NCBI RefSeq assembly: GCF_000013385.1 | Contig: NC_007760.1 | Span: 2,295,001-2,359,000 of the forward strand | DNA: 64,000 nt | Direction of reading: 5' to 3' | Origin: Anaeromyxobacter dehalogenans 2CP-C | GTDB lineage: Bacteria > Myxococcota > Myxococcia > Myxococcales > Anaeromyxobacteraceae | Shown here: one piece after another, positions 50,369 through 59,499 of the stretch | How the letters are laid out: every line of letters begins with the position of its first letter | Position numbering within the stretch: position 1 is the first letter of the stretch | Notes under the pieces: generated by a model | What the model was told of the DNA's origin: nothing | Database searches by the model: none | What the model saw: only the letters and a program-made list of their open reading frames with translations | Position numbers and translations under genes: made by a program

Positions 50369-51445
50369 CTAGCCGGCGGCCACGGCGCGGAGCCCCTGCT
50401 CCAGGTCGGCGACGAGGTCGTCGGGGTCCTCCAGGCCCGCCGACACGCGCAGGAGCGCCGCGGGCGCCTCGGGGTCCACCTTGCGCCGCCACTCGACCAG
50501 CGACTCGACGCCGCCGAGCGAGGTCGCGTCGCGGAACAGCCTTAGCTTGCCGGGGAGCGCCCGCGCCTCGGCCTCGCTGCCGAGCTCGAACGCGAGCATG
50601 GGGCCGGGCCCGCGCATCTGGCGGGCGGCGAGCTCCCGGCCCGGGAAGTCGGGCCGCGAGGGGTGCCACACGCGCGCCACCCGCGGCGCCAAGAACTCGG
50701 CCAGGCGCGTGGCGGTCGCGGTCTGCGCGCGGACGCGGACGCCCAGCGTGCGCACGCCGCGCAGCACGAGCCACGTCTCGAGCGCGCCCAGGACCGCGCC
50801 GCCCACCGTGCGCGCGCGGCGGAGCGCGTCGCCCAGCGCCGGATCGCGCGCCACCAGGACGCCGCCGAGCGCGTCGGAGTGGCCGGAGAGGAACTTGGTG
50901 AGCGAGTGCATCACCAGGTCGGCGCCGAGCGCGAGCGGCTGCTGCAGCGCCGGCGTCGCGAACGTCCCGTCCACCACCAGCAGCGCGCCCGCCGCGTGGG
51001 CGCGCGCGGCGTGCGCGGCGACGTCCTGCACCTCGCAGGTGGGGTTGCGGGGGGTCTCCAGCCAGACGAGGTCGCCCTTGCCCACCGGCGCGTCGAGCGG
51101 GACCTTCTCCACCCCGAGCCGCGCCAGCGCGTCGATGGCGGCGTGCGTCCCGTGGTAGCCGCCGCGCGCGAGGGCCACCCGGCGCGGCTGCAGGTGCAGC
51201 AGGGCCGCCGTGACCGCGGCGAGGCCCGAGGCGTACACCACCGCGGCGCCGCCGCCCTCGAGCGCGCCCAGCACCGCCTCCAGGCGGCGGCGCGTCGGCT
51301 GGTCGTCGCGCGAGTAGACGAGGCGCTCCGGGTTGTCCGCGTCGAACGTGGTGGAGAGGTGGATGGGCGGGGCGACGTCGGCGGACGCCTCCAGGCCGGC
51401 GTCGGCGTGCAGGGCGAGGGTCTCGGGGCGGAGCGGATCGGCCAT
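50369..51445 (-). CDS. Cys/Met metabolism PLP enzyme (cystathionine gamma-synthase type)
   Basis: 358 residues. PLP-site motifs: YASGLAAVTAALLHL, VDGTFATPALQQPL and HSLTKFLSGHSDALGG, where the Lys forms the Schiff base. Family members include cystathionine gamma-synthase, gamma-lyase and O-acetylhomoserine sulfhydrylase; the specific reaction cannot be fixed by eye. It is slightly short for the family (380-420). Start at ATG 51445 (MADPLRPETLALHADAG), the conserved N-terminus. It is divergent from the PFK gene. Confidence 0.9.
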   Translation of the reverse strand: MADPLRPETLALHADAGLEASADVAPPIHLSTTFDADNPERLVYSRDDQPTRRRLEAVLGALEGGGAAVVYASGLAAVTAALLHLQPRRVALARGGYHGTHAAIDALARLGVEKVPLDAPVGKGDLVWLETPRNPTCEVQDVAAHAARAHAAGALLVVDGTFATPALQQPLALGADLVMHSLTKFLSGHSDALGGVLVARDPALGDALRRARTVGGAVLGALETWLVLRGVRTLGVRVRAQTATATRLAEFLAPRVARVWHPSRPDFPGRELAARQMRGPGPMLAFELGSEAEARALPGKLRLFRDATSLGGVESLVEWRRKVDPEAPAALLRVSAGLEDPDDLVADLEQGLRAVAAG

Positions 51446-51566
51446 GCGGCGCATCCTCGTCCCGGGCGGCCCCGGCGGCAAGCTGCCGCACGCGGTCGCC
51501 CCCTTGCCCCCGCCCGGTCACCCCCGCGTCGCGCTCCGGTTTCGAGCGCCGGCGCGCGGGCGCGGC

Positions 51567-51572
51567 TAGGAT
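51567..51572 (+). promoter_or_regulatory. Candidate -10 box for a leaderless mRNA (pfk)
   Basis: TAGGAT, 7 nt before the ATG at 51580. The alternative ATG at 51571 lies inside this box, which favours 51580 as the start. Confidence 0.45.
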
Positions 51573-51579
51573 GCTGGCC

Positions 51580-52764
51580 ATGACCAAGAAGCGCGTCGGC
51601 ATCCTCACCGGCGGCGGCGACGTCCCCGGCCTGAACAGCGTGATCAAGAGCGTCGTGTACCGCGGCGCCGAGCACGACATCGAGGTCGTGGGCATCCGGC
51701 GCGGGTGGGAGGGGCTCACCCACCTCGACCTCACCGACTCCGCCAGCAAGGCGCGCTACGTCTGGCCCCTCGACCGCGAGAACACCCGCACCATCGACCG
51801 GACCGGCGGCACCATCCTCCACTCCTCGCGGACGAACCCCGCGAAGATGAAGAAGCTGCCGCCGCACCTGCAGGGGACGTCGTTCCCGACCGCGACCAGC
51901 ACCAAGGGCGGGACGGCCACCACCACCTACGACGTCTCGAAGCAGGTGCTCGCGAACCTCGAGGCGCTCGGGCTCGACTACCTGCTCGCCATCGGCGGCG
52001 ACGACACGCTGTCCTACGCCGCCCGGCTCCACGACCTCGGGTTCAAGGTCATCGCGATCCCGAAGACCATGGACAACGACGTCCGGAACACCGAGTACTG
52101 CATCGGGTTCTCGACCGCGATCACCCGCGCCATGGACGCGATCGAGCGCCAGCGCACCACCGTCGGCTCGCACGAGCGCATCGGCGTGTTCCGGGTGTTC
52201 GGCCGCGACGCGGGCTTCACCTCGCTCTACACCGCCTACGTCACCTCCATCCGCTGCCTCATCCCCGAGCACAAGCCGAAGATCGAGCACGTGGTGGACC
52301 TGCTCGTCACCGACAAGCGCGAGAACCCCTCCGGCTACGCGCTCATCGTGCTCTCCGAGGGCGCGCAGTGGGAGGGCTACGCGGTGCAGGAGTACGGCGA
52401 CGCGGACGCGTTCGGCCACCGCAAGAAGGCCAGCGTGGGCGAGTCGCTCTCCGACGAGATCAAGCGGCGGACGGGCGAGGAGACGATCGTCTCCGACCTG
52501 ACCTACGACCTGCGCTCCGGCGATCCCGACTTCATCGACAAGCTCATCGCGTACACCTTCGGCACCATGGCGTTCGACGCGGTGCTGGAGGGGAAGAGCG
52601 GCCTCATGTCGGCGCTGGTGGACGGGCGCTACGACCTCGTGCCCATCCCCGACCCGAAGCTCGGGCCCCGCAAGGTGGACGTGGCGAGCATGTACAACAC
52701 CGACCGCCTGCGGCCGATCTACGCGAACAAGCGCGGCCTGCCGGTGTTCCTCAACAAGATCTGA
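51580..52764 (+). CDS. 6-phosphofructokinase, probably pyrophosphate-dependent
   Basis: 394 residues. The N-terminal phosphate loop is GILTGGGDVPGLN. The nucleotide/PPi site reads GGDDT (residues 139-143) where ATP enzymes have GGDG, and the catalytic segment is PKTMDND (161-167) where ATP enzymes have PGTIDND. Asp142 and Lys162 are the two residues known to switch specificity from ATP to pyrophosphate. The other motif is GRDAGFTS. A PPi enzyme is reversible, so it can serve glycolysis and gluconeogenesis. Start at ATG 51580. A hairpin separates it from the convergent fdhE gene. Confidence 0.92.
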   Translation: MTKKRVGILTGGGDVPGLNSVIKSVVYRGAEHDIEVVGIRRGWEGLTHLDLTDSASKARYVWPLDRENTRTIDRTGGTILHSSRTNPAKMKKLPPHLQGTSFPTATSTKGGTATTTYDVSKQVLANLEALGLDYLLAIGGDDTLSYAARLHDLGFKVIAIPKTMDNDVRNTEYCIGFSTAITRAMDAIERQRTTVGSHERIGVFRVFGRDAGFTSLYTAYVTSIRCLIPEHKPKIEHVVDLLVTDKRENPSGYALIVLSEGAQWEGYAVQEYGDADAFGHRKKASVGESLSDEIKRRTGEETIVSDLTYDLRSGDPDFIDKLIAYTFGTMAFDAVLEGKSGLMSALVDGRYDLVPIPDPKLGPRKVDVASMYNTDRLRPIYANKRGLPVFLNKI

Positions 52765-52775
52765 CCGGCCGCGGC

Positions 52776-52802
52776 GCCCGCCCCTGCGCGCCCGGGGCGG
52801 GC
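52776..52802. terminator. Hairpin between convergent pfk and fdhE
   Basis: GCCCGCCCC and GGGGCGGGC are separated by 9 nt, starting 12 nt after the pfk stop. There is no T-tract. Confidence 0.55.
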
Positions 52803-52818
52803 CGGCGCTCCCGCTGGC

Positions 52819-53649
52819 CTACAGCTCGTAGAGCGACGTCCCGAGCCGCTTGTAGCCGCGCTCGCGGGCGAGCGCGTCGAGCTGGAGCGTGGTCCAGTCC
52901 GCGAGCAGCAGGTCCGGCCCGCCCTCGCGGGCCACGGTCTTGAGGTAGCCGTTGCAGCCCTGGCAGACGTCGAGGCGCAGCCCGTCCTCGCCCTCCACCT
53001 CGAAGACGTCGATCTTCTCGGGGGCGGCGTTGCCGCAGTACGGGCAGCCGATGCGGCGGAACTTCCAGCGCGTCCCGCAGCACCCGCAGGCGAGGCGGCG
53101 CTCGCGGCCCGCGGCCGCGGGGACGAGCTGCGCCACCACCGGGCGCGCGGCGCAGGTGGGGCAGTGCGCGTGCATCCACCCGTCCTCGTCGCGCCAGGCC
53201 TGGAACGCCGCGACCGTGGGCGCGAGCACCCGCCGCAGCGCGCTCCAGCCCAGGTAGCGCAGCAGGCCCGGCTGCGCCGGCGCCTGGGCGTGCTCGCCGT
53301 CGAGCACCCACGCGACCGCCCCGCGCAGGTCGGCAGGCCGCCCGGCGAGGCGGTCCTTCAGCTCGCGCACGCCGGCCGCGACCGCGTCGGGCAACGGCGC
53401 GGCGTCGAGCGCGGCGATGACCTGCTCGAGCGCGGCGGCGCCCTGCGCCGCGACGTCGGGGCGCCCTTGCTCGGCGCGCAGGAGCGCGATCCCGCGCCCG
53501 TACTCGGCGCGGTAGGCCTCCCACTGCTCCGGCGCGGGCGGGGGGGCGGCCTCGGCGCGCGCCGCGGCGTCCTCGACCCTCGCCTGGACGTCGGCGATCC
53601 GTGAGAGGTAGGGGTGGGTGCGCAGCCAGTCGTGGAGTTCCGTTTCCAT
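52819..53649 (-). CDS. fdhE: Formate dehydrogenase accessory protein FdhE
   Basis: 276 residues. The C-terminal part carries four CxxC pairs (CPTC, CGCC, CPYC, CQGC) that bind iron or zinc, as in E. coli FdhE. FdhE is needed for activity of membrane formate dehydrogenases, probably during cofactor assembly. It is the third gene of the formate dehydrogenase locus, 85 nt after the fused subunit gene, with a strong terminator-like hairpin in that gap. AGGGTAGG precedes the ATG at 53649. Confidence 0.93.
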   Translation of the reverse strand: METELHDWLRTHPYLSRIADVQARVEDAAARAEAAPPPAPEQWEAYRAEYGRGIALLRAEQGRPDVAAQGAAALEQVIAALDAAPLPDAVAAGVRELKDRLAGRPADLRGAVAWVLDGEHAQAPAQPGLLRYLGWSALRRVLAPTVAAFQAWRDEDGWMHAHCPTCAARPVVAQLVPAAAGRERRLACGCCGTRWKFRRIGCPYCGNAAPEKIDVFEVEGEDGLRLDVCQGCNGYLKTVAREGGPDLLLADWTTLQLDALARERGYKRLGTSLYEL

Positions 53650-53673
53650 GGACCTACCCTTGTAGCGAAAAGA

Positions 53674-53711
53674 GAAGCTCCCGGCACCGGGATCCGGTCG
53701 CCGGGAGCTTC
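53674..53711 (-). terminator. Intrinsic terminator or attenuator between the FDH fusion gene and fdhE
   Basis: On the minus strand GAAGCTCCCGGC pairs perfectly (12 bp) with GCCGGGAGCTTC across a 14-nt loop that can itself form a small stem (ACCGG/CCGGT). The stem is followed by TCTCTTTTC. This is the only hairpin in the window with a T-rich tail, and it should lower fdhE transcription relative to the structural genes. Confidence 0.75.
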
Positions 53712-53734
53712 GGGGTCGCGTACGCGCGGGCGCG

Positions 53735-55930
53735 TTACGCGCTGGCCTGCTCCGCCTTCGGCTCGTTCGCTGCCTCGGCGGGCTCCTCCTTGGGCAGCAC
53801 CGGCATGTGCCGGACCGCGAGCCCGAAGAGGAAGATGGTCGCCGCGATGAGGCCGAGCGAGACGCCCCACTCGACCGAGCTCGGGAGGTACGCCTGCGCC
53901 GAGTCCTGCGGCATGGCGCCCTTGAGGTTCATCGCGAACACCACCACGCTCATGCGGTTCAGCACGATGCCGCCGGTGGCGAGCGCCGACGCCACGCCCA
54001 GGATCGCCGGACGCTCACGGAGCTTCGCCGCGCCGAGGAGCACGAGCGGCAGGAGGCCGCCCAGCACCACCTCGGCCAGGAACAGGCCGGCCTTCGGGCC
54101 GGTGAGCGCGTGCCCGAGCTGGCCGCGGACGGCCAGGTCGCCGAGGCGGAACGCCTCGTACACCGCGAGGGCCCAGAACGCCACCTTGCCGAGCGCGGCG
54201 AGCTGCGCCACGCGGACCTGCCGCTTGAACGCCTTCGCGATCCACAGCTCCACCAGCACCATCAGGCCCAGGCCGGCCGCGATGGACGAGAGGAAGAAGT
54301 AGACCGGCATCACCGGCGACCACCAGGCGTGGTCGAGCTTGTCGGGCATGAGCAGGAACAGCGAGCCCAGCGAGCTCTGGTGCATGGTGGACAGCGTCAC
54401 CGCCGCGATGGCGAGCAGGATGGGCACCGGCTTCTCGCCCGGGCGCGTGCGGAACGCGTACGCCAGGACCGAGAACACCGCCGCCGCCGCCGCCGCGATC
54501 ACGACGTTGCGGGACATCAGGTAGACGAACAGCGTCACCGCGCCCACCACGTACCAGGGCGACCAGCGCTTCCAGGCCTCCATCGCCTTCTTCATGCCCC
54601 AGCGCTCGAACGGCACCGGCATGAACTCGAACGCGAGGACCGTCACGTACAGGCCGACGCACCAGGAGACCTCGAACATGGCCGAGTGGTGCGGGGCCTC
54701 GGTGCCGAGACGCCAGAAGTGCCACGGCAGGCCGAGGTCGGCGAGCAGCGTCACCGTGACGAACGAGTAGGACAGGAGGCCCATCAGCACGGCGGACCGT
54801 CCGATGGAGTACAGGTCCTTGCGCTGGAGCACGTAGATGAGGCCCGCCGTGGCGAACGCGCCGGCCGCGACCGCGATCCAGACCAGGTCGAAGACGATCC
54901 AGAGGCCCCAGGCGTAGGTGTCGCTGAGGTTGGTGGAGCCGCCCAGGCCGAGGGCGAACCGGGCCACGAAGGAGATCGCGCCCCAGGCCATCACCGCCGC
55001 GAGCAGCTTGTTCGCGGTGGTCCAGAACGGCTGCTTCACCGGGGCGAACTCGGGGTGGTGCTCGTGCGCCTTCCTCTCCTTCGCCTTCACCTCCTGCCTG
55101 CGCTTCGACAGCGCGTACACGCCGCCGAGCGCCGCGCCCACCCCGATGACCGCGGGCGGGACCGCGCCGAGCGCCACCGCGCTGCGGCGCGGGAGCGGAT
55201 CGGTGCCGAGGTCCGTCGGGAAGCCGAGCTTCTCGAACGGGACCGGCGACAGGTACAGCATGTTCGTCCCGCCCACCTCGTGCTCGCCGTAGACGTGGTC
55301 CACGTACTTGGCCGGGCTGGCCGCGATGCGCGCGTGCGCCTCCTTCAGCAGCTCGTCCCGGTCGCCGTACTTCAGCGCGCCGGCCGGGCACTGCTTGACG
55401 CACGCCGGGATGGCGTACGCCGCGGCGAGGTGGGCGCGCTCCTCCGCGGTGAGCGCGACGCCGTTGCGCTCGTCGGGCACGGCCGCCGTCTGGCGGCCCA
55501 CGCACATGTCGCACTTCTGGATCTTCGGCGCGAGCGAGTCCCACTCCGCGGTGGGCACGCCGAACGGGCAGGCCCACATGCAGTAGCGGCAGCCGATGCA
55601 CTTCGAGGCGTCGTAGGCGACGGCGCCCGACTCGGTCTTGTGCAGCGCCGTCACCGGGCAGGCCGCCGCGCAGGCCGGCTCCTCGCAGTGCATGCACTGG
55701 CGCTTGGTGGACACGTACCGGAGCCCGCCCGGCGCGTTCGCGTCCTCCACCTCGTCGAAGGTGACCACCGCGAACGTGCTGGAGGTCAGCGTGTTGGGGT
55801 TCTGGAGCCCCTTGTCACCGCCGAGCAGCACCGTCTGCTCGGCGGGGAGGTCGTTCCACTGCTTGCAGGTGCTCTGGCACGAGCGGCAACCGATGCAGTA
55901 CGTCGTGTCGATCAACGTGGCCTTGCTCAT
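53735..55930 (-). CDS. Fused FDH iron-sulfur (FdnH-like) and HybB/NrfD-type membrane subunit
   Basis: 731 residues. The N-terminal 235 are an FdnH-like ferredoxin subunit with four 4Fe-4S cluster motifs: CIGCRSCQSTC from residue 12, CMHCEEPACAAACP, CIGCRYCMWACP, and CDMC with CVKQCP. A membrane helix follows (PPAVIGVGAALGGVYAL, about 252-268), as in the C-terminus of FdnH, then a basic linker. The rest is a polysulfide-reductase/HybB-like integral membrane domain with about nine helices (for example YAWGLWIVFDLVWIAVAAG and HFWRLGTEAP). It would carry electrons from FdnG to a quinone site. The usual heme b subunit FdnI is absent. AAAGGAGA precedes the ATG; the gap to fdnG is 27 nt. Confidence 0.92.
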   Translation of the reverse strand: MSKATLIDTTYCIGCRSCQSTCKQWNDLPAEQTVLLGGDKGLQNPNTLTSSTFAVVTFDEVEDANAPGGLRYVSTKRQCMHCEEPACAAACPVTALHKTESGAVAYDASKCIGCRYCMWACPFGVPTAEWDSLAPKIQKCDMCVGRQTAAVPDERNGVALTAEERAHLAAAYAIPACVKQCPAGALKYGDRDELLKEAHARIAASPAKYVDHVYGEHEVGGTNMLYLSPVPFEKLGFPTDLGTDPLPRRSAVALGAVPPAVIGVGAALGGVYALSKRRQEVKAKERKAHEHHPEFAPVKQPFWTTANKLLAAVMAWGAISFVARFALGLGGSTNLSDTYAWGLWIVFDLVWIAVAAGAFATAGLIYVLQRKDLYSIGRSAVLMGLLSYSFVTVTLLADLGLPWHFWRLGTEAPHHSAMFEVSWCVGLYVTVLAFEFMPVPFERWGMKKAMEAWKRWSPWYVVGAVTLFVYLMSRNVVIAAAAAAVFSVLAYAFRTRPGEKPVPILLAIAAVTLSTMHQSSLGSLFLLMPDKLDHAWWSPVMPVYFFLSSIAAGLGLMVLVELWIAKAFKRQVRVAQLAALGKVAFWALAVYEAFRLGDLAVRGQLGHALTGPKAGLFLAEVVLGGLLPLVLLGAAKLRERPAILGVASALATGGIVLNRMSVVVFAMNLKGAMPQDSAQAYLPSSVEWGVSLGLIAATIFLFGLAVRHMPVLPKEEPAEAANEPKAEQASA

Positions 55931-55957
55931 CGTCGTCTCCTTTCAGCGCGCCGCCCC

Positions 55958-58900
55958 CTACCGCGAGGCGACGGCCTCCTCCACGCGAGCGACGTCGACG
56001 AGGCACGCCTTGGTCTCCTGGGTGCCGGCTCCCGGGTCCACCGCGTCGATGGTCAGGTAGTTGGTGCTCGGACCGGTGCTGAGGCCCTTGAACCCCCAGT
56101 TGTACGGCATCCACACCACCGGCACCTCCTGGCCGGCGATCTTCATGACCTGCATGCGCTTGGTGACGACGGCCTTCACCGTCACGTCGCCGCGCGCCGA
56201 GGTCACCTTCACCTTGTCGCCCGACCGGATCGTGAGCTTCGCGGCGAGCTTCTCCGGCAGCTCGATCACCGGCTCCGGGAACAGCTCGTTCAGCCACGGC
56301 ACGTTGCGGGTGGTGGACCCGGCGCACCAGTGCTCCGCGATGGACGAGGTCATGAGCACGTAGGGGAAGTCCTTCGACGTGCCGATGGGCTGCTTGGCCT
56401 TGACCCGCGGGTACTTGAGGCACGGGTTCGTCTGCACCTTCGGGTGCATGACGTTCGCGACGGGGCTCTCGACCGGCTCGTAGTGCTCGGGGAACGGACC
56501 GTCCTTCGGCACGTAGGAGCTGTCGATCGGCAGCTCGTCCTTCGCCTCCTTGAAGGACTTGTACGGCGCAGCCATGAGCCGCCCCAGCCCCTCGGCGTTC
56601 ATGCGGAACGCGCGCTGGCCCTCCGGCGTGTCCGGGCCCTTGGTGGCGTCCGGCACGTCCGGCGTGTCCTTGCCCTTCCACTTCTTCTCGGTCTCGTCCC
56701 AGGCGATGATCGGGATGGTCCCGGGCCAGGGCTTGCCGTTCGCGTCGCAGGAGGCGCGGTTGTAGAGGATCTTCATGTTGCCCGGCCAGGACCAGGCGAA
56801 GTCCTTGTAGAAGCCGATGCCGGACTTGTCCGAGCTGTCGCGGCGCTTCGACAGGTTCTTGCCGCCGGCGAACACGCCCGCGTACAGCCAGACGCCGGAC
56901 GAGGTCGAGCCGTCGGCCTGCAGCTGGCCGATGCCGCCCACCATGTCACCCGCCTTCAGCACCTTGCCGTCGGGGAGCGTCACGTCGCGGTGCACGCGGC
57001 CGTTGATCTCCTTCAGGACGTCCTCGGCGAGGCTCTCCGCGCGGTAGTCCCAGGCGGCCTTGGCGAGCGGCGCGTCCTTGGGATCCGCCGAGCCGGCGTA
57101 CAGGCCGCGGACCTTGCGGTAGACCGCGTCGATGATCTCGATGTCGGTCTTGGCCTGCCCGGGCGGCTTCACCGCCGCGTGGCGCCACTGCACCATGCGG
57201 CCCGAGCCGGTGATGGTGCCCTCCTTCTCCATGAAGTAGGCGGCCGGGAGCAGCAGCACCTCGGTCTGGATCGCCTTCGGGTCGGTGCCCGGGCGCTGCC
57301 AGAACGCGGCGGTCTCGGTCTCCCACAGCTCCTGCACCACCAGCATGTCGAGCTTCGACAGCGCGTCGTGCACGTAGGAGAGGTTCGGGTTCGTGACCAT
57401 CGGGTTCTGGCCGAGGGCCCACAGCACCTTCATCTGCCCGGCGTAGGCGGCGTCGAGGATGCCGTAGATCGAGTAGTCCTTCTTTGCGCTCTTCTTCGGC
57501 AGCCAGGCCCAGCCGAACTCGTTCTCGGGGGTGGCGTTCTCGCCGAACCACGCCTTCAGGCCGTTCGCGGTCATCTTCGCGCGGAAGCTGCCGTTGGCCT
57601 TCGTCCAGTCCTTGAACGTCGTGTGGGCGTGCTCGGGGTAGTTCAGGTAGCCGAACATGTAGCCGTGCAGCACGGACATGTCGCAGGCGCCCTGCACGTT
57701 CGGCTCGCCGCGCAGCGCGTTGACGCCGCCGCCGGCCACGCCGATGTTGCCGAGCAGCATCTGCAGGATGCCGTAGCAGCGGATGTTCTGGATGCCGACC
57801 GTGTGCTGGGTCATCCCGAGCGCGTACAGGATCGTGCCGGGCCGGTTGTTCGCGTACAGCTCCGCGATCTCGACCACCTGCTTCGCCGGCACGCCCGAGA
57901 TCTGCTCCGCCACCTCCGGCGTGTAGCGCGCGAAGTGCTGCTTCAGCTTCGAGAACACGCAGCGCGGGTCGTCGAGGTCCTTCGCCTTGACCGGCTTGCG
58001 CGCGGCGTCGAGCTCGTAGCCCCACGAGGCGTTGTCGTACTTGTGCTTCTCGTGGTCGTACCCGGAGAACACGCCCTCGTCGAAGCCGAACTCGTCCTTC
58101 GACACGAGGAGCGCGTTCGTGTGCAGCTTCACGTACGCCTCGTCGTAGAGGCGCTTCTGCAGCACGTGGTTGATGACCGCCGAGAGGAACGCGATGTCCG
58201 AGCCCGGGCGGATGCGCGCGAACACGTCGGCGATCGAGGAGGTGCGGTTGAAGCGCGGATCGACGTGGATGACCTTGGCGCCCTTCTCCTGCGCCTTGCG
58301 GATCCACTTCATCGCCATCACGTGGTTCTCGGCGGCGTTGGACCCCTCGATCAGGAAGACCTTGGCGTTCTGCAGGTCAGCCCAACCATTCGTCATCGCG
58401 CCACGGCCGAACGATGCCCCCAGACTGGGGACGGTGGGGCTGTGTCAAAGCCGTGCCTGGTGCTCGACGTAGCTCGTCCCGAGCAGCCGGCCCATCTTGT
58501 TGAAGAGGTAGCACTCCTCGTTCGTGTTCTGGGCGCCGCCCATGAGCGCGATCGCGTCGGTGCGGTTCACCGGGTACTCGGCGTCGCCGTCCTTCTCGGT
58601 GACGGTCCAGCTCGCGTCGCGGACCTCCTTGAGCTTCCGGGCGAGCTTCTCGTACGCCTGGTCCCAGGAGATCTCCTCCCAGCGATCGGAGCCCGGCGCG
58701 CGGTACATCGGCGCCTTCACCCGCCGCGGGGAGTCGTGGGTGGCCTTCATGGCCGCGCCCTTGGTGCAGAGCGCGCCGAAGTTGATGGCGTGGTCCGGAT
58801 CGCCCTCGAGGTTGACGAGCTGCCCGTCCCTGACGTGGGCGACCATGCCGCAGCCGCACGAGCAGAAGTTGCAGGCGGTGGTGAACTCCTTGGTGCCCTT

Positions 58901-59020
58901 CAGCTTCAGGGCGCCGGTGGCGGCCCGCGCCTCGCCCGGGCCGAAGCCCAGGTCGGCGAGCGCCAGCCCGGCCGTGCCCCCGGCTGCAATCTTCAACCAA
59001 TTTCTTCTGCTCAGGGTCAT
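55958..59020 (-). CDS. fdnG: Formate dehydrogenase catalytic subunit, selenocysteine enzyme with Tat signal
   Basis: 1020 residues when the in-frame UGA at 58447-58445 is read as selenocysteine 192; E. coli FdnG is 1015 with Sec196. The frame before UGA ends VEHQARL and continues after it as HSPTVPSLG...GRGAMTNGW, matching the E. coli sequence around its Sec. SRRNWLK near the start is a twin-arginine signal. The 4Fe-4S cluster cysteines are 50, 53, 57 and 85 (CNFCSCGC, then LCTKG). The C-terminal molybdopterin domain carries the Tat-exported enzyme body ending VARVEEAVASR. It oxidises formate to CO2 outside the inner membrane. AAAGGGAAG precedes the ATG at 59020. Reading the UGA as stop gives two apparent genes; they are one. 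Confidence 0.95.
58418..58447 (-). promoter_or_regulatory. Selenocysteine UGA and bacterial SECIS stem-loop in fdnG
   Basis: The UGA occupies 58447-58445. Fourteen nucleotides later CCCC (58430-58427) and GGGG (58421-58418) form a stem around the loop AGUCU. The GUCU of the loop starts 20 nt after UGA, the same register as the GUCU in the E. coli fdhF SECIS. SelB binds this kind of loop and bulge to deliver Sec-tRNA. A perfect GC stem and matching distance make this convincing without a folding run. Confidence 0.9.
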
Positions 59021-59499
59021 TGTGGTGCTTCCCTTTCGTTGCCAATCCGGATGGCGGCTGCTCCCGCGGGTCGCGGCGTGTGCACCGCCCGGGCCACCCG
59101 AAGGATTGCCTCCTCGGGCGTACGCCGGGCGACGACGCGGGCGCACTGTACCGATCGGTCCACATTGATGCAAGTGCCCGTCACACCGAGCGAATTCTGG
59201 CTCAAGTCGAGTTCAAAGGTCCATGAAGTTCGGAATACCTGTTCCGGGGGAGCGGGGAAGCCCCTGGACTTCCGGGGTCCGGTACCGGCTTGACCCGGAT
59301 CAATTGACCACGCGCATTTGGGCGCCGGCGCGGGAGGGGGACGAAAATTACGCGCCGGGAATCCCCTGCGGCGCACCCGGCGCAATCGCTGCGCGGCGGG
59401 CGGCCGCGCGCCGGGGCGCCCGCGCGATGCCTCCCCTGCCCGGCCCGCACAACGGGCATACTTTGACGAGGCGGGGCCGCGGGCCCGGCCCACAGGCCC
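59021..59499. promoter_or_regulatory. Divergent, relatively AT-rich control region between fdnG and the histidine kinase
   Basis: 479 bp without a gene, holding the least GC-rich stretch of the window (about 59160-59360). Within it are a perfect palindrome ACCGATCGGT (59150-59159) and a dyad CGGAA-N6-TTCCG (59231-59246). I find no convincing sigma-54 (TGGCAC-N5-TTGC) or sigma-70 pair. It must contain the fdn promoter and probably that of the kinase; the palindromes are candidate operators only. Confidence 0.5.

Noticed and set aside
58445-58447. fdnG UGA as nonsense mutation or pseudogene
   Set aside because: The codon is exactly at the Sec position, the following residues are the conserved HSPTV context, the reading frame continues and a SECIS hairpin follows.
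59160-59260. Sigma-54 promoter for the fdn operon
   Set aside because: GGGCACTTGCA on the minus strand resembles part of the consensus, but the spacing between the GG and GC elements is wrong.
53807-59293. An 1,828-codon open frame on the + strand opposite the formate dehydrogenase genes
   Set aside because: It is the antisense shadow of fdnG, the fusion gene and fdhE. Its translation is a low-complexity string of Arg, Ala, His and Val with no domain, while the minus strand has clear homology.
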